Below, piece after piece: positions 6,874 to 14,298 of a stretch of 17,174 nt of DNA. Below the pieces are notes generated by a model. The model saw only the letters and a list, made by a program, of their open reading frames with translations, was not told the origin of the DNA and did no database searches. The position numbers and the translations under genes were made by a program. The stretch is from CAJXTB01 sp047626195 (GTDB lineage: Bacteria > Myxococcota_A > UBA796 > GCA-2862545), in NCBI GenBank assembly GCA_047626195.1, contig JBLHSN010000100.1:1-17174 (forward strand). Direction: 5' to 3'. The first letter of the stretch is position 1. Each line of letters starts with the position of its first letter.

Positions 6874-7987
6874 AGCCGACCTCTCCAACCAAGACTCGAA
6901 CGGGGATGCCGCCCGTCTGGAACGAGGCCACTTCTTCCAGCTCCAAGAATGCCATCGAGCGCTTCGCACTCGGCGGGACAACGACGGCAACACGCCAGCC
7001 CTTCCACTTGTCGCGCAGGATGCGCGCAAAGGCTGACCAGTCCGTATGCCCACCATCGACACGCTCGCCGTACGGGGGATTACAGACCAGCAAGCCGGAG
7101 TCCGTCGGTGGAACGCGCATGCCAAAGGAGACACTGTCGATAGACAGGGCTCCGAGCACACCGGCTCGCTTGGCATTCGCCATGGTCGCTTTGACGGCGC
7201 CGGCATCGCGGTCGCCGCAGATGAACACACTGTCTTCGTCCAACGGATCCATCTCGCGGGCTTCTCGGCGAAGGGTAGCCATGAGGCTCTTATCGAAGGT
7301 CGGCCAGCGCTCGAAGGCGAACGGCCGGTCGGCTCCAGGAGCCCGTCCCAGAGCAATCGTGGCGGCTTCAATGCAGAAGGTGCCACTGCCGCACATAGGG
7401 TCGAGCAGAGGCTCGCCCGGTCCCCACTCTGCCAATCGTAAGATAGCTGCCGCATAGTTTTCGCGAATCGGTGCTTTAGCGGTCGCTTGACGCCAGCCGC
7501 GCTTGTGCAGAAGCTCGCCAGAGCTGTCGACGGTCACCCGAGCGGTGTCGCCTTCCACCAAAATGTGTACCTTCGCCGGCTGGCGTGGCGCTCGAGGCCC
7601 CGGCAGACGAGGGCCGCGCAACGCATCGGTAATCGCTAGCGTCACCTTATTTGCGACGGCATTCCGCCCGGGCAACTTGGCGCGGATGACGGTGGCGCGG
7701 ACTTCTACGGGCTGTCCGGGCCATACGTAACGTTTCCAAGGGGCCGCTTTCACGCCGTTATGGATAGCCTTCAAGCTGTTGGCTTTGGTTCGGCAGACTT
7801 CCACGGTCACACGGCCCGCCAGGCGGCTGAACAGATTGACGGCGTAGAGATCCTCCGCCCCCACTTCCATTCCAACGCCACCAGGTTGTCGAGCCCCGCG
7901 GATACCGAGCTGCTTGAGCTCGCTGAGCAGGGGCATCTCTAGGCCAGGGGAAATGGCGGCAAAGGCACGGTATTTGGGGTTTCCCAT
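6872..7987 (-). CDS. rlmL: RlmL-type THUMP-domain 23S rRNA (guanine-N2) methyltransferase
   Basis: 371-aa class I RNA methyltransferase, the usual length for stand-alone relatives of the N-terminal half of E. coli RlmL, which makes m2G2445 in 23S rRNA. The N terminus PKYRAFAAISPGLE is typical. A THUMP RNA-binding domain spans about 45-155, and the family linker LLHKRGWRQATAKAPIREN lies at 159-177. The SAM site is DPMCGSGTFCIEAA (196-209) and the catalytic motif IV is NPPYGERV (303-310). ATG at 7987 is chosen because the family N terminus begins there; the frame is open to 8227, but that extension is arginine-rich and unlike the family. The ribosome site is weak. It is divergent from the kinase operon across 148 bp. 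The exact target base is inferred from the family. Confidence 0.88.
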   Translation of the reverse strand: MGNPKYRAFAAISPGLEMPLLSELKQLGIRGARQPGGVGMEVGAEDLYAVNLFSRLAGRVTVEVCRTKANSLKAIHNGVKAAPWKRYVWPGQPVEVRATVIRAKLPGRNAVANKVTLAITDALRGPRLPGPRAPRQPAKVHILVEGDTARVTVDSSGELLHKRGWRQATAKAPIRENYAAAILRLAEWGPGEPLLDPMCGSGTFCIEAATIALGRAPGADRPFAFERWPTFDKSLMATLRREAREMDPLDEDSVFICGDRDAGAVKATMANAKRAGVLGALSIDSVSFGMRVPPTDSGLLVCNPPYGERVDGGHTDWSAFARILRDKWKGWRVAVVVPPSAKRSMAFLELEEVASFQTGGIPVRVLVGEVG

Positions 7988-8064
7988 CGGGTACGGCTCG
8001 GGGCGGTGAGGACTGTGCTGCGTGGAATGTCGGAGCGAGCGCGGCACATAGCGCACCCTCCAAC

Positions 8065-8083
8065 CCACGCACGTGAAGCGTGG
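8065..8083. promoter_or_regulatory. Inverted repeat in the rlmL/kinase divergent region
   Basis: CCACGC-(7 nt)-GCGTGG, a perfect 6-bp dyad with arms 13 bp apart, 52 bp upstream of the kinase start. A TATGTT at 8110-8115 is a possible -10 for the kinase operon but has no good -35. The dyad could be an operator; a 6-bp dyad may also arise by chance. Confidence 0.25.
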
Positions 8084-8124
8084 CATCGACGTGACGAAAC
8101 GGCTCGTGGTATGTTTCAACCTTC

Positions 8125-8130
8125 GAGGAG
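8125..8130 (+). promoter_or_regulatory. Ribosome binding site deciding a TTG start for the kinase
   Basis: GAGGAG followed by 5 nt and then TTG at 8136. This is the only strong Shine-Dalgarno sequence near the 5' end of the kinase frame. It favours TTG over the upstream GTG at 8073, which has none. Confidence 0.7.
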
Positions 8131-8135
8131 TTCTG

Positions 8136-9617
8136 TTGAGCGAAGAGGTCTCCAATCCCCGACTACGCGACCGCGAGGCCCGTTCGGGAACTGTCATCGC
8201 AGGCCGATATGCGGTCGAGCGGCTCATTGCGCGTGGCGGAATGGCTTCGGTCTATTTGGCCTCCCAAGTCGGTCTCGACCGACCCGTCGCAATCAAGATA
8301 CTTTCTCCCCCGCCAGACGCTGACCAAGAAGCCTCTTTCGAGGAACGCTTCCGCTTAGAGGCCAGCACCCTGGCGGGTCTCGACCACCGCAACATCGTCA
8401 CGGTGCACGACTTCGGTGAGACCTCCGACGACCGATTCTTCATTGCCATGGAATATGTCGACGGTCCTCGCCTGTCTGACCTGCTCCGCGGCGGTCCCCT
8501 CGACCCCGACCGCGCTGTGCGCCTGATGCTTCAGGTGTGCGCCGCTCTACGCTACGCCCACCGCAAGGGCGTCGTCCACCGGGATATCAAGCCGAGTAAC
8601 CTTCTTATTCGGAAAGACGACAACAACGAAGATGAAATCAAGGTCGTCGATTTTGGACTCGTCAAGCTCGCCGAACACGAACAAACGCTGACCCGCGCCG
8701 GGCTCATCCTCGGCAGCCCGCATTGTATGGCGCCCGAACAGATTCGCGGGCTGGACGTCGATCACCGCGCCGACATCTATGGCGTGGGCGTGGTGCTCTA
8801 CCGATGCCTCGTCGGCAAGTACCCCTTCCACGGGGAAAACAGTACCGCAACCATGATCGCCCACCTCAACGAGCCGGTACCGCCCTTCGCCGAACACGCT
8901 CCGAATCGCTCATATCCACCGGACCTCGAAGACATCGTCACTCGCTGCCTGGGTAAAAAGCCCGGCGAGCGCTTCGACTCCACACAAGAGCTGATGGAAG
9001 AGTTGGCAGCCTGCCTAAGCATTCCCATCGACCAATACCGCTTCGCGTCGCAGTCTCACTCGACCATCACGCGAGCGACAACGCCTATCGACTTTGCCGA
9101 ACGCACCACTCACGGCGGCAGCACAGCTGACTCGCGGAAATTCTTGGCCTTGGCAGCTCTCATCGGGGTCGGTCTTCTGATCACCCTGACCGTAGCTATC
9201 GTGGCACTCGTTGTCGTCCTCTCCCAAGCCGAGCTATCCAGCACTGCGCCCATCACAGCGGGCCCCGTTCCGGTTCAAGACCTGACACCAGCGCCACGCC
9301 CGACCGTGCCGGAGCCCATCGTACCTGACCCGGCTGAGCTGCCCGCTCCGGACGTCGTCTCGCCCGACCCACAGCCCGTGGTCTCACCGCGCCCGCAGCC
9401 CGTGGTCTCACCGCGCCCGCAGCCCGTGGCCTCACCGCGCCCGCTACCCGCTGTCACCCCAAGTCCTGAGCCGCGCCCAGAGCCCATTACCGTCGCTCCC
9501 GAGCCCGTCGCTCCCGAGCCCGTCGCTCCCGAGCCCGTCGCTCCCGAGCCCGCCGCTCCCGAACCCGCAGAGGACAACGCACCCGCTGGCTACCTCGACA
9601 TCCCGGATGACTTTTGA
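8136..9617 (+). CDS. Membrane Ser/Thr protein kinase with TonB-like proline-rich periplasmic arm
   Basis: 493-aa Hanks-type kinase. The cytoplasmic domain (about 24-291) has all key elements: the glycine loop RLIARGGMASVY, VAIKIL with Lys54, catalytic loop HRDIKPSN (148-155), DFG (172-174) and APEQ (199-202), so it should be active. A juxtamembrane stretch leads to one transmembrane helix (about 336-362). Outside the membrane there is no sensor domain, only about 130 residues rich in proline, with units QPVVSPRP and VAPEP, ending GYLDIPDDF. The layout recalls the periplasmic arm of TonB but lacks a TonB C-terminal domain. The TTG start follows GAGGAG. The stop overlaps the ATG of a TonB-dependent receptor (TGATG), so the two are translationally coupled and probably work together, the kinase perhaps reading the state of the receptor. 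The kinase assignment is certain; the coupling is inferred. Confidence 0.95.
   Translation: MSEEVSNPRLRDREARSGTVIAGRYAVERLIARGGMASVYLASQVGLDRPVAIKILSPPPDADQEASFEERFRLEASTLAGLDHRNIVTVHDFGETSDDRFFIAMEYVDGPRLSDLLRGGPLDPDRAVRLMLQVCAALRYAHRKGVVHRDIKPSNLLIRKDDNNEDEIKVVDFGLVKLAEHEQTLTRAGLILGSPHCMAPEQIRGLDVDHRADIYGVGVVLYRCLVGKYPFHGENSTATMIAHLNEPVPPFAEHAPNRSYPPDLEDIVTRCLGKKPGERFDSTQELMEELAACLSIPIDQYRFASQSHSTITRATTPIDFAERTTHGGSTADSRKFLALAALIGVGLLITLTVAIVALVVVLSQAELSSTAPITAGPVPVQDLTPAPRPTVPEPIVPDPAELPAPDVVSPDPQPVVSPRPQPVVSPRPQPVASPRPLPAVTPSPEPRPEPITVAPEPVAPEPVAPEPVAPEPAAPEPAEDNAPAGYLDIPDDF
9372..9443 (+). repeat. Three tandem 24-bp units in the kinase arm
   Basis: Unit CAGCCCGTGGTCTCACCGCG plus CCCG, at 9372-9395, 9396-9419 and 9420-9443. 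The first two are identical and the third has one T-to-C change. Each encodes QPV(V/A)SPRP in frame. Such identity suggests recent duplication and possible length variation between strains. Confidence 0.9.
9492..9566 (+). repeat. Five tandem 15-bp units in the kinase arm
   Basis: GTCGCTCCCGAGCCC is repeated perfectly four times (9492-9551), followed by a copy with two changes (9552-9566). It encodes VAPEP four times, then AAPEP. It lies between the 24-bp array and the acidic C terminus of the kinase. Confidence 0.92.
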
Positions 9618-12136
9618 TGTTCAGACGACGCTGGCTGCTGCCTTTCTGTGGACTGCTGGCGGTAGCCCTGCCGCTCACCGCCCATGCAGACCCCAAAGAC
9701 GACGCCCGACGTCACTTTCGTGCCGGTCTCGAGGCCGCGCGCGCTGGTGATTTTGACGGAGCACTCGAGCGGTTCATGGCCGCTCAGGACACGTACCCGC
9801 ACCCAGTGACCCTGTATAATATCGCGCGTGCTTACCAAGACATGGGCGACCTCGACAACGCGCTTGAGTACTACGAGTTGTACCGAGACGCTGACCCGTC
9901 CAAGGCCGACGATGTCAGTCCCGTCATTGCCGTCATCCGTGCCCGGCGTGATGCTCAAAACAGTCCGGCCGAGCCAGAACCGACCGCCGAGACATCGACT
10001 ACCACAGCGTCTTCCGCAGATGTCGAGCGTCTGCGCGCCCTCGTCGAAGAGATGGAAGCGTTGGTCGACCAGATCACCGCCGAGCCCGAACCCGCCGTTG
10101 CGGTTGTCGACTCTCGTGACGGCCCAGACGGCACCGTCATCGGCCCGACTGCCGGCCTACCCATCGTCGATGCTCCGTCCTTCCAAGACGACGCCTATGA
10201 GCGGGTCGTTGTCACCGCCTCTCGCTTTGGCCAGGCCCCACTGGACTCGCCGAGTACCATCGGCGTCATCACTTCCGACGACATCCGCCTCTCGGGACTG
10301 ACCAACATCCCCGACCTGCTCAGGCGCGTTGCTGGTGTCGACGTCATGTCCAAGTCCGCAGGCCACTCGGACATTTCCATCCGCGGCTTCAACCGTGAGC
10401 TGTCGAACAAGGTCCTCGTGCTCGTAGACGGCCGGTCGACCACCCTCGACTTCCTCGGCACCACGCTGTGGAACGGCCTGCCCATCAGCGTGGACGAGAT
10501 TGACCGCATCGAAGTCATTCGCGGCCCAGGTTCGGCTGTCTACGGTGCTAACGCCACGACCGGCGTGGTCAACATCATCACCCGTACGCCTGGTGAGGGC
10601 GGCAATACCGTGTCGTTCAATGCAGGTACTCCCGGTGTTATCGGCGGCTCGGCGTTGCTTAGCGGTCGCAAAGACAACGATGCTTGGCGACTCTCCGTCG
10701 GCTGGCAAGAACACGACCGCTGGGGCAGTGAAGTGGATCTGGATGCTACGAGCAGCCGCGTCGGTTTTCTTGAAGACACCGACACTGCCTTCCGGGCCTT
10801 TCGTGCCAACGCACGCGTGGACCACAGCTTCCTCGAGAAGGGTCTCGCCTCGTTCAGCGGCTCCTTTTCCGACTCGGACGTCGAGCTGTACAATATTGGT
10901 GTTCTTGGCAACTTCGGTACCGAAATCCTGCAGACAGTGCTTCGCACCGACATTGGCTACGGACCGGTTCTCCTTCGCGCTTTCTGGAACCACGATGTCG
11001 GAAGGACAGGTCCTTGGGTGGCCCCGCTCAACCCAGCCCAGTCCCTCGACACGCCCTTCCGCGCAGACACCTTCGACGTCGAGCTGTCCGGCAACGGCGA
11101 CTTCACTACCGGCCCCGTTGAACACCGTACGTTTGGCGGTGTTGGCTACCGGCGCAAAGAACTTCGCCGATTCCTTTACATGGGAGACGACGCACCAACG
11201 ATTACCCAGGACCACTTCAACGCCTTCGTTAACCACGAGTCGACAGTGGGTGTTGTGAAGCTTGTAGGTTCTCTTCGCGTAGATGCACACCCGCTTATTC
11301 CTGTCTCACGCACCATCTCGCCACGCGGCGCAGCCATCATCCGAATCGATGACGACCGGGCTATTCGAGTCAACGGTGGAAGCGCTTTTCGAGGACCAAC
11401 GCTCATTGAGTCCTACATGGATTTCCGCATCCCCACCGGTGTGGACGGGGTGTACATCCGCGACTTTGGCTCCGAAACACTGCTGCCCGAACGTATCCTC
11501 ACCGCAGAAGTCGGCTACCACGATGAGTCGAGCGCTCTGCACACCGCCGACCTTGTGGTGTACGTCAACCAGATCAACAATCTCATCGGTCTGGACAGCG
11601 TGACCCCCACCGCCGAGCCCTATGAACCGGGCGGACAAGGCTGGGAAGCGGGGCGAACCGGCTGGATCAACACCGACCCAAGCTACCTAGGCTGGGGCGT
11701 CGAAGCCGAGGGCGAGCTGTTCCCAGTAGATGGCGTCGACCTGTACGGAACACTGAATATCAGCAGCGTCATGGAGCGCGAAGCTGGCATTTCCGTTGCT
11801 GACCGAAGCACATCGTTGTTCAAGACTACAGCAGGTGCCTCGTGGCGGACCCCGTGGCGGACCGACATCTCGGCAGACGTCCAAGTGTACTCGGACCAGA
11901 CCTGGCGCCTGCGTCAGTTCGATGACGCCGGTCAGATCAACGTGTCGCCGAGCCCGGTTGGCGCCCACGCCATCCTGTCCGCGCGAATCGCATTCCGGCC
12001 GCTGCCGGACGAGAAGCTGGAGCTCTCTGTGCAAGGTTGGAACCTCGGCGCCTTGGCCAGTGACGGCTTCCGCGAACACCCCACTGGCCAGCGCGTGCGC
12101 AGCCGACTCACCGGCGCTCTGCGCTACACCTTCTAG
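9617..12136 (+). CDS. TonB-dependent outer-membrane receptor with N-terminal TPR domain
   Basis: 839-aa receptor. ATG at 9617 overlaps the kinase stop. Residues 1-24 are a signal peptide ending LTAHA. Mature residues about 25-115 are TPRs (ARRHFRAGLEAARAGDFDGA, TLYNIARAYQDMGDLDNALE), followed by a helical/acidic linker. A TonB-box-like ERVVVTAS lies at about 195-202, then the plug with IPDLLRRVAGVDV, ISIRGFN, VLVLVDGRS and IEVIRGPGSAVYGANA. The rest is the 22-strand beta-barrel, ending LRYTF with the C-terminal Phe needed for BAM insertion. The family imports siderophores, cobalamin, sugars or metals using TonB-ExbBD energy; the ligand is not evident. A periplasmic TPR ahead of the plug replaces the STN signalling domain of FecA-type receptors and may bind a partner, possibly the kinase tail. 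Two lipoprotein genes follow. Confidence 0.95.
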   Translation: MFRRRWLLPFCGLLAVALPLTAHADPKDDARRHFRAGLEAARAGDFDGALERFMAAQDTYPHPVTLYNIARAYQDMGDLDNALEYYELYRDADPSKADDVSPVIAVIRARRDAQNSPAEPEPTAETSTTTASSADVERLRALVEEMEALVDQITAEPEPAVAVVDSRDGPDGTVIGPTAGLPIVDAPSFQDDAYERVVVTASRFGQAPLDSPSTIGVITSDDIRLSGLTNIPDLLRRVAGVDVMSKSAGHSDISIRGFNRELSNKVLVLVDGRSTTLDFLGTTLWNGLPISVDEIDRIEVIRGPGSAVYGANATTGVVNIITRTPGEGGNTVSFNAGTPGVIGGSALLSGRKDNDAWRLSVGWQEHDRWGSEVDLDATSSRVGFLEDTDTAFRAFRANARVDHSFLEKGLASFSGSFSDSDVELYNIGVLGNFGTEILQTVLRTDIGYGPVLLRAFWNHDVGRTGPWVAPLNPAQSLDTPFRADTFDVELSGNGDFTTGPVEHRTFGGVGYRRKELRRFLYMGDDAPTITQDHFNAFVNHESTVGVVKLVGSLRVDAHPLIPVSRTISPRGAAIIRIDDDRAIRVNGGSAFRGPTLIESYMDFRIPTGVDGVYIRDFGSETLLPERILTAEVGYHDESSALHTADLVVYVNQINNLIGLDSVTPTAEPYEPGGQGWEAGRTGWINTDPSYLGWGVEAEGELFPVDGVDLYGTLNISSVMEREAGISVADRSTSLFKTTAGASWRTPWRTDISADVQVYSDQTWRLRQFDDAGQINVSPSPVGAHAILSARIAFRPLPDEKLELSVQGWNLGALASDGFREHPTGQRVRSRLTGALRYTF

Positions 12137-12145
12137 GGAGTTGTG

Positions 12146-13411
12146 ATGCGAACACTCACCGTGCTCCCCCTGCTGGCCCTCGTCGCCTGCGACGAGCTCA
12201 TCCCGCTCGACCCAGACCTCGACGGCCCCGACAACACCATCTCCGGTGCGGTTGTGATCAGCTTTCCGGGCGAGCCCGCCACCGCTATCATCCTAGCGGG
12301 TCGCGCTGACAATCCACTACCGCCCAACGGAACCGGTCGACCGGTGACGCTGACAACCGTCCCAGCAACCGACTTTTCACAAGCCAATGGTGTTCAGTCT
12401 GCAGACTACGCCATGAATGGTCTGCCAGATGGTGATTGGCTGCTGTCTGGGCTCATCGATATTGACGGCGACTTCCACCCGAACATCGATGCTTTGGCGG
12501 GGGCCACCTGCGGGGACATCGTGGGTGGGCACATTGTCTCGCTGACCGACACCACATTCGCCGCCATCTCGGTAGACGGCGGGAACGAAGCCACCGGCAT
12601 TACCGTCACCTTAGCGTCCACCCTTCCCGTTGAACGACCGGCCTTCTTTCCGCTCACCGCAACCGGCGCGCCCGGTATTCCCGTTGTGGACCGCGCCCGT
12701 GCAGCAGAACCCCAAGGCTTCGCACTCCAGACTACCGGCATTCATGCCGCTCTACGTCGTCCAGATGGCACCCCGTCCATCACCTACGACCTCGAAGGTC
12801 CGTACACTGTCGACCCTGCCAGCCCGGCTGAAGGCAATCCTTTCGGTCTGGCCCCCTCATCCGTATACGACGTGTTCTCTCCGAGCTGCGACACCGCGTT
12901 CTTCGCTCAGTTCTTAGACGACGACGGCGACGGCATACCCGACCCTCACCCCTCGGTGCCCGGCGTGTTCAATAGCTGGCCGCAGATTGGCCTGACCTGG
13001 GTCGGTGTTCCTGTGGACACTACTGGGGATGGCGCTCCCGACAGCTTCTCCCGCGAGGGTCGTGAGTCTGAGAGTTGGTCGGCACTCTCCGTCTTGTCCC
13101 CATTGTTGCTTCAAGCCGGCGTTCCAGTCGGCATCCCAGTCCTACTGTCCCAGCTTCCTGTGGTGTGGGTGCCGGCAGCACAACGCAGCAGCGCATCGAC
13201 TGAAGACGACTGCACGGGTACATGGGTGAGCGGCGTCTGCACCGACCTCATCACGACTCCAGCCGACCTCCCTGCAGGCGCTTGGGCCATCACCGTCATA
13301 GAATCCACGGGTCAGACATGGACTGTTCCAAATACTCTCGCCACCAGCTCCTCCACGGACGCAGCCGGGTTCCTTCCCGCACTGCAGGGCAGCTTCTTGC
13401 TCGTGGAATAG
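12146..13411 (+). CDS. Outer lipoprotein with calcium-type D-x-D-x-D-G motif
   Basis: 421-aa predicted lipoprotein. ATG at 12146 is preceded by GGGAG at 5 nt; the gene starts 9 nt after the receptor stop, so it is in the same operon. MRTLTVLPLLALVAC is a lipoprotein signal with Cys15 as the acylation site. The N-terminal half (ISGAVVISFPGEPATAII, NGLPDGDWLLSGLIDIDGDF) looks like a beta-sandwich with a calcium-like loop. The mid-region has DDDGDGIPDPHPSVPG, a thrombospondin-type-3-like calcium motif, and DTTGDGAPDSF. I do not recognise a named family. Given its place after a TonB-dependent receptor, it could be a surface partner that helps capture the ligand, as SusD-like and other receptor-linked lipoproteins do. 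That role is inferred from position only. Confidence 0.75.
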   Translation: MRTLTVLPLLALVACDELIPLDPDLDGPDNTISGAVVISFPGEPATAIILAGRADNPLPPNGTGRPVTLTTVPATDFSQANGVQSADYAMNGLPDGDWLLSGLIDIDGDFHPNIDALAGATCGDIVGGHIVSLTDTTFAAISVDGGNEATGITVTLASTLPVERPAFFPLTATGAPGIPVVDRARAAEPQGFALQTTGIHAALRRPDGTPSITYDLEGPYTVDPASPAEGNPFGLAPSSVYDVFSPSCDTAFFAQFLDDDGDGIPDPHPSVPGVFNSWPQIGLTWVGVPVDTTGDGAPDSFSREGRESESWSALSVLSPLLLQAGVPVGIPVLLSQLPVVWVPAAQRSSASTEDDCTGTWVSGVCTDLITTPADLPAGAWAITVIESTGQTWTVPNTLATSSSTDAAGFLPALQGSFLLVE

Positions 13412-13818
13412 CGCTACTTAGCTTGGCTTTCACCGCATGTGGAGGCAGCTCAGCGGACCTGACCCAACTCACGTGGCTACAAGGCTGCTGGGACAGTGCG
13501 TCCCCGGAGATGACGGTCTCCGAGTGCTGGTTGCCAGACGGCGACACCTTTGTGGGCCAAGGTCGTATGGATGACCGAATCTACGAGAGTACGGTCATTG
13601 GCCTGACCCCAGACGGACCCCGGTATGTGGTGACCAAAAATAACGGCACCACGACCACCTTCACTGTCACCCGGGCCACCGCAACCGAAGCACGGTTCGA
13701 GAATCCCACACATGACAGCCCCAAGTGGATTCAGTACACGAAGGTGGGCGACGATATTGTGGCGTCGGTCGGGAATGGGAGTGCGGCAGAGCACGAGTGG
13801 CGATTCGTTCGACGGTAG
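13318..13818 (+). CDS. DUF6265-family lipoprotein
   Basis: 166-aa predicted lipoprotein. The domain (about 48-166) shows the DUF6265 pattern: LTWLQGCWDS, SECWLPDGDTFVGQGRM, YESTVIGL, FTVTRATATEARFENPTHDS, IQYTKVGDD. This small beta-barrel-like family has no known biochemical function. The signal has an unusually long basic n-region (RSRVPSR) before IALLSLAFTAC, with Cys41 as the likely acylation site (FTAC is an acceptable lipobox). ATG at 13318 is the only reasonable start; the next is a TTG only a few codons before the Cys. The gene therefore overlaps the previous gene by 94 nt in another frame, which is long for an operon overlap and suggests coupled translation. It is the last gene of the kinase operon. 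Family call good, start less sure. Confidence 0.8.
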   Translation: MDCSKYSRHQLLHGRSRVPSRTAGQLLARGIALLSLAFTACGGSSADLTQLTWLQGCWDSASPEMTVSECWLPDGDTFVGQGRMDDRIYESTVIGLTPDGPRYVVTKNNGTTTTFTVTRATATEARFENPTHDSPKWIQYTKVGDDIVASVGNGSAAEHEWRFVRR

Positions 13819-13835
13819 CCAGCAACAGTGCTCGT

Positions 13836-14276
13836 TCAACCCTCCAACACGGACTCGGAGTTGCCGGGCGTATAGGCCACTTTGGCTCCCGCATCCTGTG
13901 ACGCAATGGCCTGGCTCAACCACGCCTGGATACACCATCACAACGTCTGCACCTGCTCCGCCGTCGTCACACTCAACAGGCGTCTCGCCTGGATATTCGG
14001 TCCAGCCGCTATCAGCAGACCCTCTGGATCCGAGAGCAAGACCCCCTGGATAACGCCGGTCGCGAAGCTGTCTTTGTACGACGTGAGCGTTACCACGACC
14101 CGGCCGTTGTCGTTCTGCCAACGCTGACTTCATCTCCTCGACGAGCGGTGAGTCTGCGAGCACCGCACGTATCGCCGGCGCCCACGGACACCCCTGCACT
14201 CCGGAGTCTGGTACAGACTGTACCGACCACATCCGTCACGCAGATACGACCCCACACTACCGGCGTTCATCGCCAT
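13836..14276 (-). pseudogene. Frameshifted and stop-interrupted gene, unknown family
   Basis: A protein-like reading path exists only if frames are joined. From ATG 14276 (GAGGG 10 nt upstream) it reads YLRDGCGRYSLYQTPECRG. A -1 shift in the G-run near 14190 leads to CPWAPAIRAVLADSPLVEEM and KSALA. A +1 shift near 14115-14118 returns to the first frame, giving NGRVVVTLTSYKDSFATGVI, QGVLLSDPEGLLIAAGPN and TTAEQVQTL. A TGA interrupts at 13938-13940, and the frame then continues QAWLSQAIASQDAGAKV to a second TGA at 13836. GVLLSDPEGLLIAA faintly recalls the central strand of Roadblock/LC7 proteins, but I cannot name the family. It begins 22 nt after the secreted beta-helix gene, so it was probably the last gene of that operon. 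The two compensating shifts might be base-calling errors; the internal TGA is a separate lesion. Nothing else is seen between 13819 and 14298. Confidence 0.55.
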
Positions 14277-14298
14277 AGCGTCTGCCCTCGGACGCAGA

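Noticed and set aside
8073..8135. N-terminal extension of the kinase from GTG at 8073
   Set aside because: No ribosome site precedes it, whereas TTG at 8136 follows GAGGAG at ideal spacing; the extension does not match kinase N termini.
9372..9566. CRISPR-like array
   Set aside because: The repeats are directly adjacent with no spacers, are multiples of three and encode an in-frame proline-rich protein segment.
10157..11290. Minus-strand open frame (377 codons) within the TonB-dependent receptor
   Set aside because: Antisense shadow of a clearly coding plus-strand gene; no motifs seen.
13477..14232. Minus-strand frame of 251 codons as a single intact gene
   Set aside because: Only about 27 of its codons (near 14115-14200) look protein-like; the rest lies antisense to the DUF6265 gene or is the wrong frame of the broken gene at 13836-14276.
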